Assembly (NCBI GenBank): GCA_029204225.1
Contig: CM055094.1
Span: 17,220,643-17,284,642 of the forward strand
Length of the DNA: 64,000 bases
Source of the DNA: Diphasiastrum complanatum
Lineage: Eukaryota > Streptophyta > Lycopodiopsida > Lycopodiales > Lycopodiaceae
Direction: 5' to 3'
The first letter of the stretch is position 1; every line of letters starts with the position of its first letter. Made by a program: the position numbers and the translations under genes. Shown one piece after another: positions 35,371 to 47,389 of the stretch. A model generated the notes under the pieces. The model did no database searches, had not been told where the DNA came from, and saw only the letters and a list, made by a program, of their open reading frames with translations.

Positions 35371-36010
35371 GTTCTTATTGCAGAAAGCAAACAAATCAAA
35401 ACATCAAACAATCTCATTATCTGAACACATAGCTCATTCAGAGTTTGAAGGAAGTTTTGCTAAAGGTTATGCTTAACAACTTCGGCTAATTTCTTGCACA
35501 CATTAGTTAGAATTGTTACTTGCTGATGTCACCTGAAAATCCATGTTAGAGTAACTAAAATTCAGTATAATGTAAAAAATGTGTGTGACGCAAACAAAAC
35601 AGTATCACAATCAATCACAGATCATACAAAGTGTGTTCGCACAAATGATAAGAAGTAAATCTATGAAAGATAACAGAGGGAAAGAATGCTCAAGCTATAG
35701 GAACTTGTTTTCACTCTCTATTGATACTCAGCTTTGCGTAGAAATGCGTATGTACAATGGCACAAAGTGCTATCCTTATAGGAATGTTCTTCAGCCTCAA
35801 TGTCGCTTACGAACTGTCAAATGTCGGTTGTAAACTTCTATTGCATCTCTTATAGAACGTCGCAACTTCTACTCAAAATATGAATTTACAAAGTGCATAA
35901 TAGGCCTTTACATGAATTTAGGCACTATAGCACATTTTACATATATAGAAATTGAAATTTTTTTACAATATATGACAAAACTTGGATAATGTGAGATCAT
36001 AAGACTCCAC
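35371..36010. other. Anonymous AT-rich DNA
   Basis: No supported gene. The word 'gtcggttgtaaac' (about 35822) recurs loosely in the LTR at 62366-63639, so some of this may be old LTR. Confidence 0.3.
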
Positions 36011-36179
36011 ATATCCCCTTTCTCAACTGTGCAGCGGCTCGCAAACAACTGGTTTATGTCCTTCTCTGTCGCTTTCGGCTGGCTGGCTTGCTGTGGAAAA
36101 TGGCCTTGGCTCGGGCTTCATTTTCTTCATTTACTTGCTCCAATGTCATTCCTTTTGTTGCCAGAAAGTAATTGTTCTT

Positions 36180-38601
36180 CTAGTTATAGTCTTCTTGGAA
36201 TGACAAGTTCGGATAACCCCCCATTCCTCGATTGCCCATTGGTGCAAGGGGGTTCTTGTATATTTGATTGCCTCTTCTTAACATTTTTGCAAAATTTTGC
36301 AGTTGGGCAATTGAATCCTGAGCACTGCTGAGTTTGTTACTCAGCTCCGCATTACTACCCTGAAGAGTAGTTCGTACAGGTCTCTCCTCCTGCAAAGAAG
36401 CCTGTAGGGTCTGAAGTTGTTGTTTAAGCAGTATATTTTTACTTTCGAAGATATTGGACTGCTCTTGCATTTCTTCCAACACTTCGAACGTAGCGTCCTG
36501 CCTTCCTTTTGCTTCTTCAAGCTCTATGTTTTTTCTGCTCAGTCCGCTTGGGCCGCTTCAAGTTCTTCATTTTTATAGGCCAGCTCAGCCTTTGTTTCGC
36601 TCAGCTCTGTATCCCTCTGGTTGAGGTCTGCTTGGATTCTTTCATACTTTGATCCCAGCTTCCTGGATACTTTCTCCAAGCTGGCAAGATGCTGAATAGC
36701 TGCCCGCGTATCTGGCATTAGTGTTCCAAAAACCTTTTGATATAATTCGGCATCGAGGATTTTTGCCTCGACTTCGCTTTCGTTGCCCTACTGGTCATCA
36801 GGAAGCTATTTTGCTCCTTGTGGTGCTGGCTCTTGTGGTATATCAGTCTGATTATGCTCTTGATCAGCTGTGTCCTCTGCTTCCTCTTTCGCATCCCTAT
36901 TTCCATCTGTGTTGGTCAATGGCGTATACTGGGATGATGGCAAAGTCATTCTCATCGAGTTCCCTTGACTTGATAATGATGATGTGGCTGCTACGGTGGT
37001 TGCCTTTGATGTCTGCATCTAGGATTCGGCCTCAATTGATGGGGCTAGCTCTGGTAGCACTGGTGCAATCCTGATGTCTTCCTGCACTGTCAACACACCA
37101 GCATGCATACATAAAATGCCCATCTGCTGACCCAGCCTGGAAAACAGATCTATCCGAAGGCAATCGACTCTCCATTTAAAGCTCTCAACAGGTATCCCAT
37201 ATTTGTATTTGAGATAGTGCACTCTTGCTCCGGTAAAAAGATAGAAGCAAGAGCGAATCGAACAAAGCTCTTGAGATTGGGATCTCTAATGTAAGAGAGT
37301 TTATATCCCCATTTCTCAAGATAAGCTTCTTCTTGGAAAACTCCGCTCTCCGCGATAAAATCCGGTTTAGTAACTGGCATATTGCCGTCCATAGGCAATC
37401 CTAAGGCACGACAGTAAAATCCTTCTGTAATAACAATCTCTTGATTGCGGACAATAGCGGAAATATGTCCTTCCGTTTCCCCCAAATTGCAGATCAGCTC
37501 ATAACACAAATCAGTAAGAATTACTGATGGGTTAAATTGAAAAAGACCTTCAATTCGCACTCGAACAACTAGTGGTTGTAATACTGGTATCACTGGCTGT
37601 GGGTGCGTTTTGAATACAATCGCCATGGTGCTTGCAGTTGTAAACGAGCGATGGCAGACAAGAGCTTGATTTCTGGTTGGTGGAGTGGAATCTCGTGTTT
37701 CATCCCTTCGCAAAATAGTGTACTGTTGACCAGTGCGCTGTTTCAGTATAATAGTCTTTTGGTTAGTAGGAGTTGCAGTATAAGCTACCTCCTCATGATT
37801 ATTAATCGGACAGAGGAATAGTTCCTCTTCTACATAGTTAGTCTGTAAATTGGGACAGTTGGTCTTAGAATGACCTTCCTTTCCACAAGTGGTACACCAA
37901 ACATTGGCGTTAGGCTTCGCTTTCTTTTGCTTGGCTTTAACATCAGATATTTGGACTCCTAAATCACTCATTTCTTTTGTTAACAACTCAACACTTTTCT
38001 TTAATGGATCCATCTTTTCAGATTTCTCCATTCTTTTCTTTCTTTCTGAGTTCCTATTCTTGGTTTTCCTATAAGAAGATTCTTCTTCTGATGAAGAAGA
38101 ATAAGATGAATACTCAAAAGATTCTTTCATATCCACTGAATCAGATTCCGATTCAAACTTAGTAGATGTTTCAGATTTTTTTTTTCATTTAAATTTGTGT
38201 TTTTTATTACTTTTTCTTTCATTTATCCGTCTGCGAGAAATTCAAGAGGTTTTGTAATTCTCGGCAGAGGCAATGACATCTTCCAAAGAAGTCATCAGAC
38301 CCTGTCGACAATAACGATCCATTTTCTTAGGCAAACCACCCAAGAACCATTCATTTTGCATAGGAACTGGATACTGGGCTCCTAACTTTCCTATTAAATT
38401 CTTAACCCTACGAGTATATTTCCTAAGTGATTCCTTTGGCTTTTTCTCAATAGAGTTAAGCCGAGCCAACAATCTAGTGGAATATCCTATTTCTCTAAAC
38501 TGTTTAAGGAATGCTGCTTTTAAAGCGTTCCAAGTATTAATTGTTTCCAGTATTAATTGACTGTACCAAATCCTAGCCTGCTTCCGCAGAAGACTTGGCA
38601 A
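36180..38601 (-). pseudogene. Gypsy gag joined to a plant-transposon-type domain and a coiled coil
   Basis: Read leftward, 38601-38242 is a retrotransposon gag domain (RIWYSQLI, then 'KAAFLKQFREIGYS', 'LRKYTRRVKNLIGKL'). After a frame break in an A-rich run near 38180 come a Ser/Glu-rich linker, a short coiled coil and a CCHC zinc knuckle (CTTCGKEGHSKTNC). The same frame then continues, without protease or RT, into about 250 residues with 'VITEGFYCRALGLP' and 'KSFVRFALASIFLP', followed by 'MGYLLRALNGESIAFGWRV'. That layout resembles the plant transposon protein domain I know as PF20167 (inference). A Ser/Thr/Gln-rich linker and a long coiled coil (about 36720-36180) end it. Breaks lie near 37150, 36790 and 36530. 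Confidence 0.65.
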
Positions 38602-39049
38602 AATTCTAACTTTATCCTCGTCTGTCTACTCTTTGTTTGCTATGGTAATGCATTCATGTGGTGGACACTCCACACATGTGAAATTCACATGGTATCAAAG
38701 CCTACCTCAGGTTACCATGTATTTTCATCCATTAGTGTGAAAATGTTCTACCAATATTGAGCTAGAAATTGTCAAGATCCATTTTCCTAGCTATCTTGTT
38801 CAATTTTGGATCAAAAGAGATCAATAGGGCATTGATTGGGTCTGACTTGGTACTGTACGGAATCAGGTGCTCAAACACGTGTGAGGAACATCCAATTTTA
38901 GTTTGAGAGTTCTCTTCCATGTTTGATCCAAAATTTTTGCTAGATAGCTTGTTTTGAAGCTATTTTTGTCTAGTTTCTAATGCAATTAGTTTCATTCCAT
39001 TTGGTTATGCCAATCAAAAGTTATAAGTTTTTGAAGAGGGTTAGGTAGG
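38602..39049. other. LTR-end-like sequence and anonymous DNA
   Basis: At 38664-38703 'ctccacacatgtgaaattca' is followed by TGGTATCAAAGCC, which looks like the end of a copia LTR plus a tRNA-Met-like primer site (38691-38703). I see no gag after it. Confidence 0.4.
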
Positions 39050-39508
39050 GCACCTAGGCCTGGGTGGACACATTTGGTTTGGTCAAGAGATTGCTTGTTT
39101 GATCCCAAATCACAGTTGTATGCCTACCAGTAGAGTGAAACCCTGGCAATGAATCCATGATCACAATGAGGAGTAGGGCGAGTTTGGCCTCAATATATAG
39201 AGCCAAAAACAATCTGGGCACATAGCCATGCATAGCCCTAAGTTCCCTATACATAGATTCACCTAGAATAGAGTCCTACGCATGGACCACCTATTCATAG
39301 AATTGCTATTGATAACTCTACACATGCATACACTGTCTCATACCTTGTCTAATCTCCATTTAGTGTGTTCTGGGCCTCACAAGGATATTAGTTACTTCCG
39401 GGTCACATCCAATATGACGTGGCATAACTAACAGCTTGATTTACTGGAGTACCATGTATCCAAGACTAGGAGTATATTGAATCCTACTTACTGGTCATGG
39501 ACATAACA
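39050..39508 (-). mobile_element. Gypsy LTR, minus strand (3' LTR of a decayed element)
   Basis: On the minus strand it starts TGTTATGTCCATGACC, next to a purine tract (rc of 39509-39525). It is related to the LTR edges at 49135 and 12896. A TATA-like 'ctatatattgag' on minus lies at about 39192-39203. The left edge is only approximate. Confidence 0.6.
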
Positions 39509-42433
39509 TTCTTCCCTCCTTAAACTGTTTCTATCCTTAGAAACTCTCTAAACAGGAAAGAATTACAGTTCCTTTAACTTTCAATATTAACCGAGAAAAT
39601 TATTATCCTTAGTCTGACTTTTATATCAAACAAGTACTCAGAGATAAACCTATTTCAAATCATTAATCTCTGCTCTAGAGTACAACTCAGGTTTGAAAAA
39701 GTACACTAAGGGATAAATTTCTCAACTGGGTTATATTCACCATAAGTTAGTAACATCACCTCATGTAAAGCACTTACATGAAACACTGGGTGAAATAACT
39801 TAACTTAAGAGATTAAAGTTAAAGAAATAATAAAATAATGCTAATTACAGTATGAAATTATCCACAACTATGACAGATAATTCATAGGCTTTCAAGTACA
39901 AATATCCTTAGAATTCAATTATAAGATATGATAATTCATTCAACTAGAATCTCTAGGAGAATCATTAAGATATAGAATGATTAAAACTCAACTCTGAGTA
40001 TCCCAAATACTCTTTTGAGTTAAATGCTCCTGTTTCCAGCACCAAATGCAAGAAAAATAGCATTCATTCATCTTAATAGACTTGTCTGTCTCCTAAGATA
40101 ACTGGAGATCCAATTCAAATGAAGAACTGTACTCACGCATCTGCAAACCATAAACTGTAGTAGAATGACATCGACTAGATAAATTCAATTCTCCACAAAT
40201 AAAATACTTATCTTGTGAGAATATTTGTGAGATCCATAGGTCCTCAAATATATCACTGGAGTAGAGAGATTCAAAAACACTGATTCAAATTCTTACTCAA
40301 ATAATAGATCAAGAATTAACCATCACACTTAAGTATCATCACCATTCTAAGTATCTATTTATGATCCGTCAATCATAAATATTTAGATTCGTATGATTCA
40401 TCAATCATAACTTTCTGGAATCCAAAACCATACTCAACCATTTATAAGATACTGGAGTATATGTTCCACATAACTCAACAGGAAAAGTAAGAATTATTCC
40501 AAAATCTTTTCCAACAGGAAAATACTGGATTTCAGGAATACTCTCAAATCAAGATTCTTTAACTGAAGTGCAGGATATTCAAGTTCTATAAACCACTGGT
40601 AATTAAAGACTGAATGCATACCAAAATGACAATCTTCTTCAACTAAAAAAAACTTTAGATTACAATCTAGAATCAAATCTAGATACCCAAAGTCCTGCTG
40701 AATATCGATTCAGTTATTATTCTTGGATCCATTATGTTTCGTTATCCAATTGAGCTCTCTGGGATACAATCACTAATGAGCTAAGTCCCTTCCTTAACTA
40801 AGGAATATTCTATCCCAAGAATACTGTATATCCAATGCACTTAATTTTAATCGATAAACCCAAAGGATTCACTAATCATGCATCTTACAAGCAATATAAT
40901 TCAAAAACCATCAGTTCCCGATGAATCCACATCACACTGATTGTTTTACCGATTAAGTTCACTCTGGAGTAATCAATTACTCAAGTTAATTGCCAATGAT
41001 TCAGAAATCTCAAATGTCTAGGTGAAGAATTCAATTATACTAGTAGAACACCACATTTAGATCCTTACCCAAATCATTTATAAGTTAATCCATAAATCTT
41101 CTATACAAAGATTTGTTAACTCTGCAAGTATCTGTCAAAACAATACTTGATCATATGTTTATGTTCACCGACTAGGTTAAGTGCACCAGATAACCTTAGT
41201 AACTAGGACTATACAATAGATTCATACAAGATTAATTGTGCAAATATGAGAATAATCTCACTATGATCCAGTACATAAACACATTTTTATCTGGCAGATT
41301 CCTCCAGAACCCACATATGTTATTCACATATCTCAATGAGATCTTTTAATTCAGCTACAAAATATTTTCTATTTCTCATGAGTAAATAACATATTCGAAA
41401 AATCTCTAAGATGAATAAAATTCACACTCAGCAATTTTCCAATCCCACTTACTTCTAATTACATAATTTCTCCCACTAATTAAACCCACTATGATCCTAG
41501 TACTTAAAGTAAGACTAGGTTGATCCAATATAGAACTCTCAGACTTAAATTCTGATCAAACTTACTTCTATTCCAATTAAAAATGAAAATAGTAACCTTT
41601 GACTTTTTATTGTACTACTTATAGATACTGATTCAAATTCCACACCAGTTCCAGTTCCAGATTGTCCACACAATCCCTAGAGAATTTCTCTTATTTCGAA
41701 AAGTTCCAATTGGGTATCTTACTCTGAATCCATCCGAAATTACTTTCAGACCACATCTCATTTCTATATCACAGTTGGCTCTTTTTCAAAACTATGCAAC
41801 CAACAGATTCCCAAATAGAATTTTATCCCACCACTTCACCTCTCCTTTTAAAGAAATTATAAATTTCCATAAAAGTTAAATGGAAAGATGATATATGAAA
41901 ATATCTAAATCCAAGAAAAGTCAGTAATAAGTGCTTCCACTAAAGGATTCACCCTATTACACACATAACTTCTCCTTCAAATATTTTCACTCTGAGTGAT
42001 AGAAACTATTATTCCATCAAAATCTATTTATGCAACAGAAATATTCCATGGTTTAAGAGATTGAAACATTTTAACCTTAGAATTTATTTGAATTCCAAGT
42101 CTATTCACACAAGTAGTAATTTATATGACATAAAAGTCTTTCAGAAGAATAACTTCATGCTGGAAAGAATCATATAAATCAGTCTGATATCCTATATTTG
42201 AGAAATTACTAAGAAGTGAAGGATTAATTAAGAAAGCGAGAAATAGATATGAGAGCCTCTGATTTTGTAAATAATGAGATACCACATTGGGATCTAGATT
42301 AAACCTCAAAATTTTGCAAAATACCTCACATTTGATCGAATGCTTTTTTTCTTTCCCATATCACGACTAGGTACTAAACACACCATTGATCATCAGATCT
42401 TTACAGTCCTAGAATGTTTTTTCCAAAATTACT

Positions 42434-42503
42434 GATGTCCCATACCATCAGCTTTTCCTTCCAGAAAATCCTTAACCGCCTTATTTGATATTCTAGAGAT
42501 CCA
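42434..42503. repeat. Direct repeat, copy 1 (about 75 bp)
   Basis: 'gatgtcccataccatcagct' continuing to 'gatattctagagatccactg' recurs at 42962-43035 with three or so changes. It lies within the decayed gypsy interior, 528 bp from its copy. Confidence 0.85.
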
Positions 42504-42961
42504 CTGATCATCTAGCTGTCCTATAATCCATATAGGATATTATCTCTTGTTTCCATACACTGGAGAATCCATTTATTTGGATGACTGGCATGCCTATCAG
42601 ATGGATACCATAATCTACATCCGATTATGTGACTTAGACAGAAGAATTAACATGGTTCACTATTACACTCTGAACCTTTCTGGTTATTGACAAGCTTCGA
42701 AACCCTACTGATGCATCAAGTCTAGGGACAAGCTTCTGTCAACTAACAGATCCAGTGTAATCCGCGTATCAGATTCCACTTCTAACCCTCATAATTGACA
42801 TCCAAAACTGCGGATAACTCAATGGTTACAAAGATATCAGTTACAAATTCAACTGAATGAATTCTATTTAGGAAATTAATATCCGGTATTAAGCAATTAT
42901 TTACAAGGATTACCAAAATCCTAACTGCAAAATACATTTCCCGATCACACTTACTACCTCT

Positions 42962-43035
42962 GATGTCCCATACCATCAGCTTTTCCTTCCAGAAAACCTT
43001 AACCGCCTTATATGATATTCTAGAGGTCCACTGAT
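42962..43035. repeat. Direct repeat, copy 2 (about 75 bp)
   Basis: Copy of 42434-42503, differing by a one-base deletion and two substitutions. Confidence 0.85.
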
Positions 43036-43049
43036 CATTCGATATTGAT

Positions 43050-43560
43050 CTAGTAGGTGATGAATTTGGAACAACTTTCTTTCACTTTTGAGCTCTTGTA
43101 ACTGCCATCTCTTTGTGTAGTTGGCTGATGTACTTCTGTTGGAGTTGTGCATAATATATTCTCAAAAGCTTTTTTTGGATTGATGGAAATCATGTTGATT
43201 GGTCCAGTTGTGTTTGGCATTTTCGCTCTTGCCAAATAGTCCTTATACCAATGTCCATAAACATTGTTTTGACAAAAAAAAGTGTGAGTTTGTCTTTGTT
43301 AGGACGTTCCACTATTTGATAGTTCTCACCACATCCAAAACATCCTAGTGGTACTCTTGCCGATGGTCTCTATTATTGTACAACAACATAAAAATCATAA
43401 TATTCATTGGTCACAAGATCATGGAAAGGATCAATTGGTCCCATCCATTGAGTGCATCTTGCTTTGTAACAACTTTTAGTTCTACCATATTAGCTGGAGC
43501 TCCTTGATGACCTGGAGGTGTTGTTAAGGCCAATCACTGAGCTGTGTTGGATTATTCTCC
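43050..43560 (-). pseudogene. Gypsy gag remnant with zinc-knuckle trace
   Basis: Reading leftward from about 43380, the frames give 'RVPLGCFGCGENYQIVERPN', recalling the C..CG..H....C knuckle with the His lost, followed by Lys-rich sequence. The frame breaks several times. It is the expected gag position for the minus-strand element that ends at 39508. Confidence 0.45.
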
Positions 43561-44803
43561 TACTAATCAACAAATCGACATTTTAATCTTCGTCCAAATT
43601 TTATTCAGACCTGCAGATTTCTTCATGTTTTTACACAGTTTGAATAACTACTTGGAATTAGAAATGGATGGGTTGAGCCCTATTCACATGAAGTATAGAG
43701 GGTGAGTTTCCTCCTCAACCCTAGCCTAATGTGCAAGTTACATGTCTAATCCTAGCCTCATTCCCTGCAATGTACATCTAATCACTATATTTTTCCTCCA
43801 TCATTATTGGCTTTTAGCTTTTGGTTATTTGTCTCCTCTTCCAAGCATTCACATAACATAACTTGGGGATGAAGATGATCTTAAGTTTCTTGTTGGTTGC
43901 ATGGTTTGGATGTCATATTGAGACCTAGTCATTTCTAGGGAATTACATTTATGACCTAGTTATTCCTAGTGAAACATACTTATATTTGAAAGTTTGATGT
44001 AACTAAACACATAAAAATTGATGATTTTGATTATGTTGACATAGGATGTAGTGTGCTAGGATTAAAAAGGTTTGGATCAAAATTAACATGGGAGAAACAA
44101 ATTTAAAACATAAGTCCATAACTAGTAGTTTAATTGGGTAATTGGATCTTCTTTTGTCACCACACATAATGCTCACAAGTCTACTACTTTTGACTTGTAC
44201 AAACAAGCAATGTACATCCAACATTTGGCCAAGCATAAACTAAGAGCATAGGCTCCAAGATGTTGTTATGCAATGGGTGGGGTCGGAGGAGGCCGTACCT
44301 TCATGGCGACAATAAATGACTCTACCGAACTCAATCCCATTGCAATGGACTTGGTAGATCTTTTTGAGAATATACACTTGGAAGTTGGGTGTACATAGTT
44401 ATGAGGACATAAAAGTACCTTGAGGTCCTTAATAGGACATAAATGACATCATGAAGAGCTCCATGTTCCTATACAACTTGAACTCATTATTGTATATCTA
44501 AGATATAGAATTAAAAAAGTCCTAACAAATGTTTTTATACCACTTAGTATTTCAAAAACCAATGCTCTTGACAACAAATGTGGAGAAATGTCAATAATGA
44601 CACTCATCATAGATTAAACTTCAATTAAAAACAGGACAAGCTAACAAGATACCTCTAGAAGCCTTACAAAGGTACGTGGGAGATGTAAATTTTTATTTGA
44701 GAGCTTGCATTTCACATGGGAGCAACAAAAGGAATCAAACAATATGAAACAATAGTAAACCACTTATTGGATTTTCATTAAAGACTTTGTCTAGAGACTC
44801 GTG
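43561..44803. other. Upstream region of the permease gene, no other gene seen
   Basis: AT-rich DNA with no transposon motif recognised. It is likely to hold the promoter of the gene at 44923. The 'cacttattgg' at 44761-44770 includes a CCAAT-type motif in reverse. Confidence 0.35.
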
Positions 44804-44812
44804 AGTATATAT
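44804..44812 (+). promoter_or_regulatory. Probable TATA box of the permease gene
   Basis: GTATATATG lies about 110 bp upstream of the chosen start codon. It is followed by a CT-rich leader (44873-44918), a common plant 5' UTR feature. Transcription would start near 44835-44845. Confidence 0.45.
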
Positions 44813-44872
44813 GTGTCTTAATGAGCCCTTCACCATTATGTGTGACAAACCGCCACCACTTGCTCACACACT

Positions 44873-44898
44873 TCTCTCTCTCTCTCTCTCTCTCTCTC
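44873..44898 (+). repeat. (TC)n tract in the 5' UTR
   Basis: A pyrimidine-rich tract of alternating CT, continuing as CCCCCCTCTCTC to 44918, directly before the ATG at 44923. If an upstream ATG at 44821 were used it would be read as Ser-Leu repeats, which argues for the start at 44923. Confidence 0.8.
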
Positions 44899-44922
44899 CC
44901 CCCTCTCTCGCTCTCCCCCCTC

Positions 44923-47389
44923 ATGGAATACCTGAGGAAGAAACATGAGGGAGAACTACTTCCTAAAGTGGCACCCAATATGCAGAAGAGTGAGGAGAAC
45001 GCTCAGGCTGCTGATTGTGAAGAGGCTATAAGGAACGAGGAAGTTGTTGGCAAAGATGAGAAGCTCCTCAACAAGCTTGGATACAAGCAGGAGTACAAAA
45101 GGGTTATGAGCCCTTTCCAGCAATGGGCTTATACTTTTGATTACACTGCTCCCCTTGGATTTGTCACAGGATACTATGGATACATGTACACGTATGGAGG
45201 GCCGGTTACTATCTTTTGGGCATTCATTGCAACCTCCTTTGGCACACTCTGCATGGCATTTGCTATGTCTGAGATTGCTTCTGCGTTTCCCACTCTGGGA
45301 AGTGTGTACTTCTGGGTAGCAAAGCTTGTGCCTCAGAAGCATGCACCAATTACTTCTTGGTTTGTGGGATGGGCTTATCTGATCGGATCCTTCAGTGGCA
45401 CAGCTCTCAATGAGTATCTCCTTGCTCAGCTGATAGCAACCTCCATCCTTATTGGCACTGGGGGTGCACAGGGTGGAGGATACCAGGTGTCCAATTCTGG
45501 GGTAATTTTCTCATAACATAATCTTAGATCTACATGCATTCATGAGAAATTTTGGTAGTTGAGTAACATAGAACAGACGATATTAGATTTAGATCCATTC
45601 GACATGGCGGAGGATTGTAGCAATGAGTAACATTTCTTAGCCTAAGAATTTGTTATTTTTATTAATGATTCTGTGCAACTCAAGCTCAAGCAGCTAAAAG
45701 GATCTGAGTAAGATGTGGAGATCTATTGCTTTGACTGCAGATAGTGGGAATTACTGCAGCCTTATTCCTAGTGCATTTTCTTGTTTCCATCGTGAACACG
45801 AAATGGCTGGGATATCTGAGCGACATCGGTGCTGGATTCCAGATCTTATCCATAGCTGTGATTTGCATTACCTTGCTCGCAGTTGCTCCTAAGTATCAAA
45901 GCGCCAAATTTGTGTTCACCCACTTCGTCCATGCTCCGGATAAAGGCATCAAAAGCTCCGCGTTGGTGGTGCTGTTGGGTCTTCCCTGGTTCCAGTCTAT
46001 TCTGACTGGATTCGAAGTGGGCTCTCATGTTGTGGAGGAGGTCGTTGATGCTGCCACAGCTTCCCCACGCGCCATGGTCAATAGCATGTATGCCACAGCA
46101 GGAACGGAGCTCGTATTACTCCTTTCTATGACCTTCTGCATCCAGAGCCCGGAGAACCTTATAAGCGCAAACACTGTCACAGGTGCTTACAATTAAAGTA
46201 AATGAAAACATGAGAGTTCAGAAATAATGTTTTCGTCAAGAATTTAAACTCTAGCTTTGTTTCTGTGTCTTGCACCTTTGATGTAGAGATTGATAGCTAA
46301 AGATCTGAGTGTAATTGCAGGCGGAGGTGAAATAACAGCTGCTTCCCAGATATTTTATGACGTGTTTCAGGCGAGATACAACCACGGAGCTTCTGGTGCC
46401 ATTGTGTTCACCTTGTTGGCTGCATGCTCTCTCTTCTTTGGTAACATTACCAATGTCACATTGACAGCAAGAATGGTGAGTACAGCTTACAGATCAAATC
46501 TGTCGGTACTGTTCATAACAGTCGATTTTCAAGCAATGAGAAACTTTTGATTCTGTAATCTACATAATACAAATAGAACCTCTCGAGTTCAGAGGGCATT
46601 TCTGAACAAACACAAGTGGTTTCTAGAGCTTTGGATTGCCAGAATTAGAAAAGAATTCCAGGTGCAACTGTACCTATTTAACTTGGAACAGTAAAACACG
46701 TGACGAAAATATCACTACACACAAGGTTATCATTTGTGATAGTGATCGAAATTAATCTGATCAAGCTATCTATGGAAAGAATAGAAACCTGAGGAGAAAC
46801 CTGCAGTCCAGTATCTAGATAATACATGCATTTTGTTTGGCTTTATATTCCTTGTCGTTGTTGCAATTTCCAGGCTTACGCAATGGCCAGAGATCAGGGT
46901 TTACCAGGCTACAAATTCCTAGTAAAGCTAACAAGAGGCGAGAAAATCCCCTTGGTAGCAACCATAGTGACAGTTGTGGGCTCATTTGCATGCACGCTCC
47001 CAGCTATGGGAAGCAGCGTTGCCTTCAATGCCATCACAGCCATGTCCACCATCACAGCATACGGCCCCTACACTGCAGTGCTGCTATGCCGTCACATATT
47101 TGACAACGATTTCAAGCCAGGTCCATTCTCGCTGGGCAAATGGGCGATCTGGGTGGGAGGTTTTGGTTCAGCATGGGGAAGCCTCATGTCCCTTCTTTTC
47201 TGTCTGCCACCAGCTTTCCCCGTCTCAGGAAGCAACTTCAACTATGCAGCTCCCAGCTTGGTTGGCTGCATGCTGGCAGGAGCCATCTACTGGTACACTT
47301 CAGGAAAGTATACATTCCATGGGCCAAGGCGCAATGTTGATGATCCCTCAATTGGTGACATAGAGATCAACAGACCAGGCCAGCACTAG
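44923..47389 (+). CDS. Amino-acid/GABA/polyamine permease, BAT1-like, four exons (563 aa)
   Basis: This is probably an APC-superfamily membrane transporter exchanging amino acids or GABA at an organelle or plasma membrane. Inferred exons are 44923-45501, 45741-46182, 46321-46475 and 46874-47389. All junctions are GT-AG (GGG|GTAATT, CACAG|GTGCTT, ATG|GTGAGT; acceptors TGCAG, TGCAG, TTCCAG) and the joined frame is open. Family landmarks are 'LLNKLGYKQEYKRVMSPFQ', 'AMSEIASAFPTLGSVYFWVA', 'FVFTHFVHAPDKGI', 'FEVGSHVVEEVVDA', 'AYAMARDQGLPGYKFL', 'FKPGPFSLGKWA' and 'FNYAAPSLVGC'. These line up with plant BAT1 and fungal GABA permeases. About 12 hydrophobic segments fit. The N-terminal tail of about 55 residues is charged and somewhat long. 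The start codon was chosen because upstream codons only read the CT tract. The sequence is well preserved, and this is the only convincing host gene here. Substrate is not provable from sequence. Confidence 0.9.

Larger units (their letters stand above)
39526..43560 (-). mobile_element. Heavily decayed gypsy interior, minus strand
   Basis: Next to the polypurine tract the sequence aligns with the integrase C-terminus/chromodomain region seen at 12956-13459. For example, the complement of 'catgtaaagcacttacatgaa' near 39757 fits the HP.FHVS region. The middle is AT-rich with no frame. At 43050-43560 a gag-like CCHC remnant is legible. The order (gag right, integrase left, LTR far left) fits one minus-strand element of about 4 kb interior. 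Confidence 0.55.

Noticed and set aside
36180-38601. Endogenous pararetrovirus (caulimovirid) coat protein
   Set aside because: The zinc knuckle is compatible, but the preceding domain fits retrotransposon gag. No movement protein, RT or protease of that type is nearby.
44821-44922. Upstream ATG at 44821 as the start of the permease
   Set aside because: It would add a Ser-Leu stretch from the CT tract and lies close to the likely transcription start. The ATG at 44923 begins conserved-type sequence.
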